The notes below the pieces were generated by a model. That model ran no database searches. It was not told the DNA's origin and saw only the letters and a program-made list of their open reading frames with translations. From the NCBI GenBank assembly GCA_041396845.1, contig JAWKXU010000004.1, forward strand, positions 310,001-374,000: a stretch of DNA of 64,000 bases. Reading direction: 5' to 3'. The translations under genes and the position numbers were made by a program. The stretch is from JAWKXU01 sp020446465 (GTDB taxonomy: Bacteria; Pseudomonadota; Alphaproteobacteria; Sphingomonadales; Sphingomonadaceae). Below, one piece after another: positions 15,733 to 23,996 of the stretch (the stretch's first letter is position 1; each line of letters begins with the position of its first letter).

Positions 15733-18219
15733 ATGTCCAATAGCGTGTTGTCGCAGCCCTACAGGGCCGTATTTTCCCAGATCGAGGACAAGGCCCGCAG
15801 CCTTTGGTCAGCCGAGGCCGTAGAACGCACGGACCTTTCAAGCGACAATACAAAGCGGCGCTATGTCCTGGGCATGTTCCCTTACCCTTCAGGCAATGCC
15901 CACATGGGCCATGTGCGGGTCTATACGATTTCTGACGTGATTGCCCGCGTATCGCGACTGCGCGGGTTCAACGTGCTGCATCCGCTGGGCTGGGACGCCT
16001 TTGGCCTGCCGGCAGAAAACGCTGCCATCCAGAACAACGTCGATCCTGCCGTCTGGACCGCGGAAAACATCCGCAAGATGAAGGACGAACAGCTCAACCG
16101 CGTGGGATTTTCCTTCGATTTCGACCATGAAATCAATTCCGCATCGCCTGAATACTACAAGTGGACGCAGTGGCTGTTCCAGGAGCTGTACGACCATGAT
16201 CTCGTCTATCGGGCAGAAGGCTGGGTCAACTGGGACCCGGTCGATGAAACGGTGCTCGCCAATGAACAGGTGATCGACGGGCGCGGCTGGCGATCAGGCG
16301 CGATTGTAGAGCGCCGCCTGCTGCCGCAATGGTATATCCGCATCACCAAATATGCACAGGCGCTGTGGGACGGGCTGGAAACGCTGAAAGGCCACTGGTC
16401 GGATGAAGCCATTGCCGTGCAACGCGGCTGGATTGGTCGCAGCGAAGGCGTGGAAATGGATTTCCCGGTGGAAGGCAGCGACCATGCCGTCGCCATCTAC
16501 ACCACCCGTGCCGACACGCTGTTCGGTGTCACATCGGTCACACTCGCGCCGGAACACCCCCTCGCGCTGGAACTGGCCACGCCCGAACAGAAGGATGCCG
16601 TAGCTGAATACGCCAAGTGGGCGAGCAACCGCAGCGAAGTCGAACGTGAAAGCGCGGAACGCACCGGCGTCGCGCTTGGCCGCAATTGTCGCAACCCGCT
16701 GACCGGGGACATCGTGCCAATTTACGTCAGCGAATATGTGCTGGGCGGCTATGGCACCGGCGCGATCATGAACGTGCCTGCGCATGACGCGCGCGACTTC
16801 TCCTTTGCGAAAACCGAAGGCTTGCCGATCAAACAGGTAATCCTGCCGCCCGGCGCCGATGGCCCGGCAGAGCTGGACGAAGCCTGGACCGATCCCGGTA
16901 CGATGCACGATTCTGCCCAGTTCACCGGCATGAAGAGCGATGAGGCCAGGCAGGCGATTATCGACTTTGTGGCTGAAAAAGGCTTCGGCAAGCGCAAGGT
17001 CAACTTCCGCCTGCGCGACTGGCTGATTTCGCGCCAGCGTTTCTGGGGCGCACCGATCCCCATGATCCATTCGGAAAAACACGGCTGGACCAAGGCTCCT
17101 GACTTGCCGGTTGTCCTTCCTTCCGACCCCGATTTTTCCAAAGGGTCGGGCATGGCGATGGCCCTTGCCCCCGGCTTTGTGGAAACCACCTGGCCCGGCA
17201 CGGACGAGCCTGCCCGGCGCGAAACGGACACGATGGACACTTTCATGTGTTCAAGCTGGTATGCCTGGCGCTTCCTTGATGCGAAGAACAGCAGCGAAGC
17301 CTTCAGCACCGAGCGCGCAAATGACTGGATGCCGATAGACTATTACGTTGGCGGGCTGGAACATGCCTCCCAGCATCTCATCTATTTCCGCTTCATCAGT
17401 CGTTTCCTGCACGAAATCGGCCGCACGCCCACGCCAGAGCCAGTGCTGAACTTCCTCGACAATGGCATGGTCCGCCTTGGCGGCGCGAAAATGTCGAAGT
17501 CCAGGGGCAACGTCGTCGTGCCGACCGAAACGATCGACAAATACGGCGCAGATGCGCTCAGGCTCTATATCCTTGCCGATACACCGCTGCGACGCGACAT
17601 CGACTGGAACGATTCCGGCATTGAAGGCAAGCAACGCTTCCTTTCCCAGATATGGGACTTGTGCAGCAAACTTGCGGGCGACACATTCCCGGCAGAGCCA
17701 ACCGATATCAGCACAGACCTCGGCAAAAAGGCCATGGGCGAACTGGCAAAGCTGGCGCTGGAAGTCGCTGCCGATATTGAGGACCGGCGCGGGTTCCACA
17801 ACGCCGTTGCCCGGCTTCACGGCTTTGTCGGCGAATTGCGCCCGCTTATCAACGACGCGGACGAAGCAGACCTGCCGGTGCTGCGTCACGTCATGGCCGA
17901 GTTCACCAAGATTTTGGGCGCCTTTGCCCCGCACAGCGCAGAACTGCTGTGGCGGGATGCCTTTGCCGGAACGGGCAGCGTCACCCACGCGGCATGGCCG
18001 CAGCCCGATGCCCGCTTCCTGGTGAAGGACGAAGTGACCTATTCTATCCAGGTGAACGGCAAGCTGCGGGGCACTATCGACGTTGCCGCCGACGCGGGTG
18101 AGGCAGACGTGGTCGCCGCCGCTCGCGCAGATTCCAAAGTCGCAAGCTGGATCGAAGGCAAGACCGAGCGTCGGGTGATCTTCGTGCCGAAACGACTGGT
18201 CAACTTCGTGGTGTCTTGA
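15733..18219 (+). CDS. leuS: Leucyl-tRNA synthetase, mitochondrial-like type
   Basis: Class I aminoacyl-tRNA synthetase, 828 residues, complete. HIGH motif as HMGH (57-60) in PYPSGNAHMGHVRVYTISD; WDAFGLPAENAA; CP1 editing region with TTRADTLFG and PAHDARDF; DWLISRQRFWGAPIP; KMSKS (586-590); C-terminal domain ending IFVPKRLVNFVVS. HMGHVRVYTISD, YYKWTQWLF and NWDPVDETVLANEQV resemble my recollection of mitochondrial LARS2 rather than the usual alphaproteobacterial LeuRS (HxGHVRNYTMGD). It may therefore be a second, transferred copy. It lies 100 bp behind the ArsR gene, a spacer holding a small TGCACA/TGTGCA hairpin. Confidence 0.93.
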   Translation: MSNSVLSQPYRAVFSQIEDKARSLWSAEAVERTDLSSDNTKRRYVLGMFPYPSGNAHMGHVRVYTISDVIARVSRLRGFNVLHPLGWDAFGLPAENAAIQNNVDPAVWTAENIRKMKDEQLNRVGFSFDFDHEINSASPEYYKWTQWLFQELYDHDLVYRAEGWVNWDPVDETVLANEQVIDGRGWRSGAIVERRLLPQWYIRITKYAQALWDGLETLKGHWSDEAIAVQRGWIGRSEGVEMDFPVEGSDHAVAIYTTRADTLFGVTSVTLAPEHPLALELATPEQKDAVAEYAKWASNRSEVERESAERTGVALGRNCRNPLTGDIVPIYVSEYVLGGYGTGAIMNVPAHDARDFSFAKTEGLPIKQVILPPGADGPAELDEAWTDPGTMHDSAQFTGMKSDEARQAIIDFVAEKGFGKRKVNFRLRDWLISRQRFWGAPIPMIHSEKHGWTKAPDLPVVLPSDPDFSKGSGMAMALAPGFVETTWPGTDEPARRETDTMDTFMCSSWYAWRFLDAKNSSEAFSTERANDWMPIDYYVGGLEHASQHLIYFRFISRFLHEIGRTPTPEPVLNFLDNGMVRLGGAKMSKSRGNVVVPTETIDKYGADALRLYILADTPLRRDIDWNDSGIEGKQRFLSQIWDLCSKLAGDTFPAEPTDISTDLGKKAMGELAKLALEVAADIEDRRGFHNAVARLHGFVGELRPLINDADEADLPVLRHVMAEFTKILGAFAPHSAELLWRDAFAGTGSVTHAAWPQPDARFLVKDEVTYSIQVNGKLRGTIDVAADAGEADVVAAARADSKVASWIEGKTERRVIFVPKRLVNFVVS

Positions 18220-18220
18220 C

Positions 18221-18235
18221 CGGGGAGCTTCCCCG
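18221..18235. terminator. Short hairpin between convergent leuS and regulator genes
   Basis: CGGGGA-GCT-TCCCCG (18221-18235) immediately follows the leuS stop, in the 25-bp gap between two convergent genes. It is a compact GC-rich hairpin without a T-run, so it may act as a weak or Rho-assisted bidirectional terminator. Confidence 0.4.
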
Positions 18236-18244
18236 CCCTGCCCC

Positions 18245-19660
18245 TTAATCGCTGGCAAACGCGAACGGCAGCCCTGTGTCGCGATAATCGTCGGGCCGCA
18301 TTTCCCGCCCGATTGGCGGGGCGGCGCGGGCGATACAGTGTGGGCGGTGGCACAAATGGCACGCAACACCAATGGGCGTGGGCGGCTCATCCTCCCGCCC
18401 GTCCGCATAGACCAGCAGAGGCGCGTGCTCTGCCGCACAGGCCAGCGCCAGAGTCCGGCGAGCGACAGGGGCATTATAGGCCCCGCCGCCAGAAGTAACC
18501 GTGCGAGCGATGGAGAAGAACTTCTCCCCATCCGGCAGTTCCAGCCACTGCGTCACAATCCGCCCCGGTGTTTCGCTCGCCGTATGGACATTCCACAGCG
18601 GGCATGATCCGCCATGACGCGCGAATGGGAAGCCTGCCCCGTCCAGCCGTTTGGTGACGTTGCCTGCGCGGTCAATCTTCAGGAAGAAAAATGGCACGCC
18701 TTCCTCACCGGGTTTCTGCAAAGTGGTCAGCCGATGGCAGACCTGTTCAAAACTGGTGCCAAATTCACGGCTGAGCATTTCCACATCGTGACGATGATCC
18801 CGCGCAGCCCGGACAAAGGCCCGGTAAGGCATCAGCAGCGCTGCGGCCCAGTAACTCGCCAGTGCGCGCCGGGCCAGTCTGCGACTGTTGTCACCTGCAA
18901 AGCGCCCCTTGGCGAGTTCTCCCTCGATAGCGCTGCGTGCCTCCAGCAGAGCGATCTGCATGGCCAGCTGGAACTTGCGCGCTGCATGGTCAAGCAGGCG
19001 TGACACAAAGACCTGATCGCGGTGGCTGTCATGCCAACGCTGCGAACCCAGCATCACAGCAGGATCAACGAAACGCACTCGCAACCCGTGGTGGTCTTCC
19101 AGCCGGACGACAAGCGCATCGAGGCCATTGCCATGCTCGGCCAGAGCCTGCGCGCTATCATCAAGGGCGGGGAAGCAGTTGCGCCGCGCCGCAATAAAGG
19201 CGCGCGCTTCTGCCACCGGATCGACAACCGCCGGTGCGCCTGCAAGCCCCGGTTCGCTATCGCGCCGTTCAGCCAGCGCCAGCCGTTCCTCACCATAAGC
19301 GGTGTGGAGCCGCAACATAGCTTCGGCCATGCCGGGATAACTGGTTGCAATATCGGCTATGTCCAGCGCGGGCAGATCAATGTCCGAAAAGATCGGCTCT
19401 GCCATAACGGATTGCAGGCGAGCGGCCAGCTCCTCGCCCCCATCTTCGGCCAGGGCGGCAATGTCGATGCGGTAGGTTTTGGCCAGCTTCAACAACAAGT
19501 CGGCCGTTACCGGGCGCTGGTTACGCTCCATCAGGGCGACATAGCTGGGCGAAATTTCAAGGTCGGCTGCCATGTTTGCCTGCGTAAGCCCCAGGTCGCG
19601 CCGCAACCGCTTGAGCCGTGGCCCCATATAGATGGCGTTGCGAGACATTGCTTGTGACAA
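18245..19660 (-). CDS. RamB/ScfR-like XRE-family regulator of the glyoxylate shunt
   Basis: A 471-residue regulator. An N-terminal XRE helix-turn-helix (LKRLRRDLGLTQANMAADLE, then SPSYVALMERNQRPV) is followed by an IrrE-like middle domain around LARRALASYWAAALLMPY and a DUF2083 domain with HGGSCPLWNVH and the cysteine cluster CHLCHRPHC followed by RAAPP. This architecture is that of the short-chain-fatty-acyl/acetate regulators (RamB, ScfR). It is divergent from isocitrate lyase, its probable target, and probably controls itself through the same 186-bp region. Confidence 0.88.
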   Translation of the reverse strand: MSQAMSRNAIYMGPRLKRLRRDLGLTQANMAADLEISPSYVALMERNQRPVTADLLLKLAKTYRIDIAALAEDGGEELAARLQSVMAEPIFSDIDLPALDIADIATSYPGMAEAMLRLHTAYGEERLALAERRDSEPGLAGAPAVVDPVAEARAFIAARRNCFPALDDSAQALAEHGNGLDALVVRLEDHHGLRVRFVDPAVMLGSQRWHDSHRDQVFVSRLLDHAARKFQLAMQIALLEARSAIEGELAKGRFAGDNSRRLARRALASYWAAALLMPYRAFVRAARDHRHDVEMLSREFGTSFEQVCHRLTTLQKPGEEGVPFFFLKIDRAGNVTKRLDGAGFPFARHGGSCPLWNVHTASETPGRIVTQWLELPDGEKFFSIARTVTSGGGAYNAPVARRTLALACAAEHAPLLVYADGREDEPPTPIGVACHLCHRPHCIARAAPPIGREMRPDDYRDTGLPFAFASD

Positions 19661-19726
19661 GCTCCTTGCAAGGGGTGTAAGCGCGAACTGCCCGATTTGC
19701 GGGATTTCCCGTATAGCATGACTTAC

Positions 19727-19757
19727 CTTTACAACATTACAAATAATTTTTGTAAAG
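19727..19757. promoter_or_regulatory. Inverted repeat CTTTACAA...TTGTAAAG in the aceA/ramB-like divergent promoter
   Basis: CTTTACAA (19727-19734) pairs perfectly with TTGTAAAG (19750-19757) across 15 bp, with a further half-like word GTTTTACA just downstream. It lies in the AT-rich part of the region between the regulator (starts 19660) and isocitrate lyase (starts 19847). This is the best candidate operator for the RamB-like protein. Confidence 0.6.
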
Positions 19758-19846
19758 TTTTACATCACGACACCGGATTCGGTTCCGCACCTTCAAAATA
19801 TCGGGCACCTGCGCCCCATTCCCAATCCAATTCAGGAAACCGAATC

Positions 19847-21442
19847 ATGACTTATCAGGCCGAAATCGACCAGATGGCGCAGACCATTTCCAGCCAGGGT
19901 TCACCCTGGAATGCCATTGACGCAGAATCCGCTGCCCGCATGAAGTTGCAGAACCGCTTCCGCACGGGCCTCGACATTGCGAAATATACCGCAAAGATCA
20001 TGCGTGAAGACATGGCTGCCTACGATGCGGATCCTGTGAATTACACGCAGTCGCTTGGCTGCTGGCACGGTTTTATCGGTCAGCAGAAGCTGATCTCGAT
20101 CAAGAAGCATTTCGGCACTACGAAGCGCAAATACCTCTACCTTTCGGGCTGGATGGTCGCTGCGCTGCGGAGCGATTTCGGCCCGCTGCCCGACCAGTCG
20201 ATGCACGAAAAGACAACCGTTCCGGCCTTGATTGAAGAACTTTACACCTTCCTCAAGCAGGCTGACGCCCGCGAACTGGGCATGATGTTCCGCGATCTGG
20301 ACGCTGCCCGCGAAGCTGGCAACGCCACCGAAGCCAAGCGCATCGAACATGCGATCGAGAACTACGAAACGCACGTCGTTCCGATCATCGCGGACATCGA
20401 CGCCGGTTTCGGCAACCCTGAAGCGACTTACCTGCTGGCCAAGAAGATGATCGAAGCCGGCGCCTGCGCCTTGCAGATCGAAAATCAGGTTTCGGATGAA
20501 AAGCAGTGCGGCCACCAGGACGGCAAGGTCACTGTTCCGCACGAAGATTTCCTCCAGAAAATCCGCGCGATCCGTTACGCTTTCCTCGAACTGGGCGTGG
20601 ACGATGGCATTATCGTTGCCCGCACTGACTCGCTCGGCGCTGGCCTGACGAAGCAGATCGCCTTCTCAACGCAAGCGGGCGACCTGGGCGACCAGTACAA
20701 CGCATTCCTCGATTGCGATGAAGTCGACCCTGCCAACATCGGCAATGGCGATGTGTTCATCAGCCGCGACGGCAAGCTGCTGAAGCCCAAGCGCCTGCCC
20801 AGCAACCTTTACCAGTTCCGTTCCGGCACGGGTGAAGACCGCTGCGTTCTGGACTGCATCACCAGCCTGCAGAACGGTGCCGACCTGCTGTGGATCGAAA
20901 CAGAAAAGCCGCACATCGGCCAGATCGGCGGCATGGTGAACCGCATCCGCGAAGTCGTCCCCAATGCGAAGCTGGTTTACAACAACTCGCCCAGCTTCAA
21001 CTGGACACTGAATTTCCGCCAGCAGGTGTTCGACGCATGGCAGACCGAAGGCAAGGACGTTTCGGGCTATGACCGTGCGAAGCTGATGAGCGTGGACTAC
21101 GACGGGTCCGACCTTGCCAACGAAGCTGATGAGCGCATCCGCACTTTCCAGAAGGATGCGGCGGCACAGGCTGGCATCTTCCACCACCTCATCACGCTGC
21201 CGACATACCACACTGCGGCACTTTCGACCGACAACCTTGCCAAGCGTTACTTCGGTGACGAAGGTATGCTGGGCTACGTTCTCAACGTCCAGCGCGAGGA
21301 AATCCGTCAGGGTATCGCTTGCGTGAAGCACCAGAACATGGCCGGCAGCGACATCGGCGATGACCACAAGGAATACTTCGCCGGCGAAGCGGCGCTGAAG
21401 GCTGGTGGCAAGGATAACACCATGAACCAGTTCGCAGCCTGA
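19847..21442 (+). CDS. aceA: Isocitrate lyase
   Basis: Cleaves isocitrate to glyoxylate and succinate, the first step of the glyoxylate shunt, needed for growth on acetyl-CoA from fatty or branched acids. The 531-residue protein has the catalytic signature KQCGH (219-223), the YLSGWMVAAL and DIDAGFGNPEATYLLAKK segments, and ends KDNTMNQFAA. The length is that of the large bacterial ICL subtype. The open frame reaches back to 19697, but the upstream part includes the operator region, so MTYQAEID at 19847 is the start. Confidence 0.96.
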   Translation: MTYQAEIDQMAQTISSQGSPWNAIDAESAARMKLQNRFRTGLDIAKYTAKIMREDMAAYDADPVNYTQSLGCWHGFIGQQKLISIKKHFGTTKRKYLYLSGWMVAALRSDFGPLPDQSMHEKTTVPALIEELYTFLKQADARELGMMFRDLDAAREAGNATEAKRIEHAIENYETHVVPIIADIDAGFGNPEATYLLAKKMIEAGACALQIENQVSDEKQCGHQDGKVTVPHEDFLQKIRAIRYAFLELGVDDGIIVARTDSLGAGLTKQIAFSTQAGDLGDQYNAFLDCDEVDPANIGNGDVFISRDGKLLKPKRLPSNLYQFRSGTGEDRCVLDCITSLQNGADLLWIETEKPHIGQIGGMVNRIREVVPNAKLVYNNSPSFNWTLNFRQQVFDAWQTEGKDVSGYDRAKLMSVDYDGSDLANEADERIRTFQKDAAAQAGIFHHLITLPTYHTAALSTDNLAKRYFGDEGMLGYVLNVQREEIRQGIACVKHQNMAGSDIGDDHKEYFAGEAALKAGGKDNTMNQFAA

Positions 21443-21503
21443 TCGTTACCATGCTATGCCATCGGGCAGTGCCCGGTGGCATGACTGGAATGGAGTTATA
21501 TTT

Positions 21504-21656
21504 ATGGCCGAACCGCAACGTTCCCGCGCTGTCTTTTCAAGCGAGGATTTTCGCCTGATCCGCACCGCGGTTGCCTATTATATTCGCGAGGTGAAGGACG
21601 ATCCGGAATCCTCGAAATACGCGAATCTTTATCACCGTATCGGCCGGGTCGGTTAG
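21504..21656 (+). CDS. Conserved-looking 50-residue hypothetical protein
   Basis: A small soluble protein, MAEPQRSRAVFSSEDFRLIR followed by TAVAYYIREVKDDPESSKYA and an NLYHRIGRVG end. It is charged and probably helical, and has no recognised domain. GGAGTT lies upstream of the ATG. It lies 61 bp behind aceA and ahead of the terminator, so it is probably co-transcribed with isocitrate lyase. An in-frame ATG at 21456 would add 16 atypical residues. Confidence 0.6.
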   Translation: MAEPQRSRAVFSSEDFRLIRTAVAYYIREVKDDPESSKYANLYHRIGRVG

Positions 21657-21688
21657 CTCCCGCCCATATCGCCAGCCTGCCCCCCATA

Positions 21689-21710
21689 ATCTGCCTGCCA
21701 AAAGGCAGAT
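21689..21710. repeat. 7-bp hairpin ATCTGCC/GGCAGAT
   Basis: ATCTGCC (21689-21695), an 8-base loop and GGCAGAT (21704-21710) form a perfect stem between the small ORF and the terminator. It lacks a T-run and may contribute to mRNA 3'-end structure. Confidence 0.4.
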
Positions 21711-21735
21711 GGGCTGACGAACCGATACGAAATTG

Positions 21736-21773
21736 AACGGGAGGCTTCCCTGTGGGCGGTCTCCCGTTTTTTT
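21736..21773 (+). terminator. Rho-independent terminator of the aceA unit
   Basis: AACGGGAG (21736-21743) pairs with CTCCCGTT (21761-21768), and the stem runs into TTTTTTT. It is a classical intrinsic terminator for plus-strand transcription from aceA and the 50-residue ORF, just before the convergent PilZ gene. Confidence 0.88.
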
Positions 21774-21781
21774 GCCGGTCG

Positions 21782-22279
21782 TTAGTTGGGGGCGTGCGCG
21801 CTGATGGGCAGAAATCCGATCGCATAGATAAACAGCGCCACAACCAGCGCGCTGAAAGTCAGGACTGTCCACATAAGCCAATCGGGGGCTGGTCCGGGCT
21901 GTGACCGGGGGCCGCTCGCCGCCTTTATCTCCTCCTTGTCCTGATCCGCCGCGTGCGCGGGCGATGCCAGAAGCACCGCGCTGACAGCGGCCTGACTGAT
22001 CGGTGAGGCGAACATGGCGCCGAACTCATCATCGGCCCGCCACATGATCCTGGCTTCGACCAATCCAGCTTCGGGAATTTCCACCTCGATTGTCTCCCCC
22101 ACAGCCAGATTTGCAGCGGTCTGCAAACGCAAGCCGGTCCGGGACAGATCGAGGATGAGTATGCGCTGATTCGAGCCGGCCTCTACAATGTCGAAGCCGA
22201 ACGTAATGACGCGCCTTGGCGCTTTTCGCCTGTCAGTTGCAAGCTTCGGGGTGGAGATTGTCGCAGTCTTGAGGAGCAT
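21782..22279 (-). CDS. PilZ-domain protein with C-terminal membrane helix
   Basis: A 165-residue protein. Residues about 16-105 form a PilZ domain with the c-di-GMP-binding arginines in DRRKAPRR and the DLSRTGLRL (D-x-S-x-x-G) motif. A charged linker follows, then one membrane helix (WLMWTVLTFSALVVALFIYA). It could be a membrane-tethered c-di-GMP receptor. No partner gene is adjacent. Confidence 0.82.
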   Translation of the reverse strand: MLLKTATISTPKLATDRRKAPRRVITFGFDIVEAGSNQRILILDLSRTGLRLQTAANLAVGETIEVEIPEAGLVEARIMWRADDEFGAMFASPISQAAVSAVLLASPAHAADQDKEEIKAASGPRSQPGPAPDWLMWTVLTFSALVVALFIYAIGFLPISAHAPN

Positions 22280-22503
22280 GTGAAAGACCCATGCCCCGAT
22301 GTTACATGCAGGAATGTTAAACGGCTTTACGTAGTCCGGCCGCTTACCTCTTAAGAAACCCGGTCAAACCCGTTTCCCGGTTCAGGTTGGCAGTCAGAGA
22401 TCGACCGGATTGTTTCACGCGAACGCGATTCCCGTGAATATCGGATGATGCCCAGCAGCAGGTCGAATGCTTGAAGGGTGAGGAGGGAGCCTTTCAACCG
22501 CGG
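22280..22503. other. Intergenic stretch, nothing recognised
   Basis: These 224 bp lie between the PilZ gene start and the low-GC lipoprotein stop. They contain a CCCGGT/CCCGTT-rich stretch around 22360-22382 and no ORF, tRNA or strong terminator that I can support. It presumably holds the PilZ promoter. Confidence 0.4.
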
Positions 22504-23136
22504 TCAGTGTTTGGGTAGTTCGGCGTCTAGTTCCTTTTCAACCCATACAGCAGTGATTTTCGACATTTCGTTTGGAAAATAGTGTATTGCTAACTCGACA
22601 AGTGGCATCGCGGTACGCAAACCGTCGTCATAGTTATCTTGGCAATATCGATATATGATGTGACGGCGATATTCCTTGAATGTCTCAAGATAATAATGCG
22701 GCGCATGGATGCAAAAGGCTATGGAGCCATCAGGCTGAGCAGTTCCCGAATATTCGTCATTTTCTCTTAACTGCGGCTCAAACGCAGCGAAGCCATCATT
22801 CTCGAAAGCAAGATCGATTGCGTCAAATTCCTCTTGAGAAATTTTGACCTCGCGAATGCCCATGAGGCTTCCCTGCCGGTAAGTGCCGTAACCATCGGTA
22901 AAGCGTAGTTCGAGGCGACATTGCTGATCAGTACAATTCGCAAGTATCAGTCCTGGCCTTTTGTGCCAAGCGTGCCAAGTCAGCCGAATGGATTGCCCCT
23001 CGATCTGTTCGATCGGAGGTGCCTTGAATGAGCGAAGATCCTCATACTGATGGAAGTCTGATGGATACATGATGCCTAACGACGAGCAGCATGCACTGAG
23101 GACAATCGAACACAAAAATGATAAAACAAACTTCAA
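22504..23136 (-). CDS. Low-GC hypothetical lipoprotein
   Basis: A 210-residue protein with signal peptide MKFVLSFLCSIVLSAC and a plausible lipobox (VLSAC). The mature part has cysteine pairs (CTDQQC) and is rich in Tyr, His and Glu (HAPHYYLETFKEYRRH). No family recognised. Two sampled 60-bp lines inside it are 45-50% GC against about 60% in the isocitrate lyase gene, suggesting recent transfer. It lies alone between the PilZ gene and scoAB. Confidence 0.6.
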   Translation of the reverse strand: MKFVLSFLCSIVLSACCSSLGIMYPSDFHQYEDLRSFKAPPIEQIEGQSIRLTWHAWHKRPGLILANCTDQQCRLELRFTDGYGTYRQGSLMGIREVKISQEEFDAIDLAFENDGFAAFEPQLRENDEYSGTAQPDGSIAFCIHAPHYYLETFKEYRRHIIYRYCQDNYDDGLRTAMPLVELAIHYFPNEMSKITAVWVEKELDAELPKH

Positions 23137-23220
23137 GAGGAAACCGCCCCCTCCACTGCTCTATTATCATGATGCAAATTTCGGACGTCAGCAACGGCAG
23201 CATCCACCGACAATCCACTT

Positions 23221-23340
23221 TTAGCCGTTCAGCGCCGAGACAAGCACTTTGACTCCACCAGCAACGAGACCAACCAGCCCCGCAGCAAAGGCAAAGCGCG
23301 CGACGGTAGAGCCATGAACGGCAATACCATCGCGCGCCAT
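23221..23340 (-). CDS. Possible 39-residue membrane peptide downstream of scoB
   Basis: The ORF reads MARDGIAVHGSTVARFAFAA then GLVGLVAGGVKVLVSALNG and a TAA stop. It is a single Gly/Ala/Val-rich hydrophobic helix with a basic residue at each side. It begins 17 bp after the scoB stop on the same strand, and a weak purine stretch precedes it. Without comparison it remains tentative. Confidence 0.4.
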   Translation of the reverse strand: MARDGIAVHGSTVARFAFAAGLVGLVAGGVKVLVSALNG

Positions 23341-23357
23341 CACACCAATCCAGAGGT

Positions 23358-23996
23358 TCAGGTCGTATAGTTGGCCGTTGTCTTGGCGGCGACTTCGTCA
23401 GCCGTCACACCCGGCGCCAGTTCAACCAGCTTGAACGGGCTGTCATGATCGGGGCGCTGGAACACGCACAGATCGGTTACGATCATGTCCACCACGTTCT
23501 TGCCCGTCAGCGGCAAAGTGCAGGATGGGATGAACTTGGGATCGCCATTCTTGCTGGTGTGTTCCATCACGACGATAATCTTCTTGACGCCAGCAACGAG
23601 ATCCATCGCGCCGCCCATGCCCTTGATCATCTTGCCCGGAATCATCCAGTTGGCGATATCGCCATTTTCGGCCACTTCCATCGCGCCCAGCACGGTAAGA
23701 TCAATGTGCCCGCCACGGATCATGGCGAAGCTGGCTGCGCTATCGAAATAGGCAGACTGCGGCAGTTCGCTGATGGTCTGCTTGCCCGCATTGATAAGGT
23801 CGGCGTCTTCCTCCCCTTCATAGGGGAACGGGCCGATGCCCAGCATCCCGTTTTCCGACTGAAGGGTTACTGTCATCCCTGACGGAATATGGTTTGCCAC
23901 CAGCGTCGGGATACCGATGCCCAGATTGACGTAGAACCCGTCTTCCAGTTCTTTCGCGGCACGAGCGGCCATTTCATCGCGAGTCCAAGGCATCAT
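23358..23996 (-). CDS. scoB: 3-oxoacid (succinyl-CoA:acetoacetate) CoA-transferase subunit B
   Basis: Beta subunit of the heterodimeric transferase that moves CoA from succinyl-CoA to acetoacetate, joining ketone-body or PHB breakdown to the TCA cycle. 212 residues with the catalytic glutamate motif SENGMLG, NLGIGIPTLVANHIP and GKMIKGMGGAMDLV. It overlaps scoA by 4 bp, so the subunits are translationally coupled. A second in-frame ATG directly follows the first. Confidence 0.93.
   Translation of the reverse strand: MMPWTRDEMAARAAKELEDGFYVNLGIGIPTLVANHIPSGMTVTLQSENGMLGIGPFPYEGEEDADLINAGKQTISELPQSAYFDSAASFAMIRGGHIDLTVLGAMEVAENGDIANWMIPGKMIKGMGGAMDLVAGVKKIIVVMEHTSKNGDPKFIPSCTLPLTGKNVVDMIVTDLCVFQRPDHDSPFKLVELAPGVTADEVAAKTTANYTT

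Noticed and set aside
17251..18531. 426-codon minus-strand frame over the 3' half of leuS
   Set aside because: It overlaps both leuS and the RamB-like gene, has no recognisable domain, and the real genes have intact motifs throughout.
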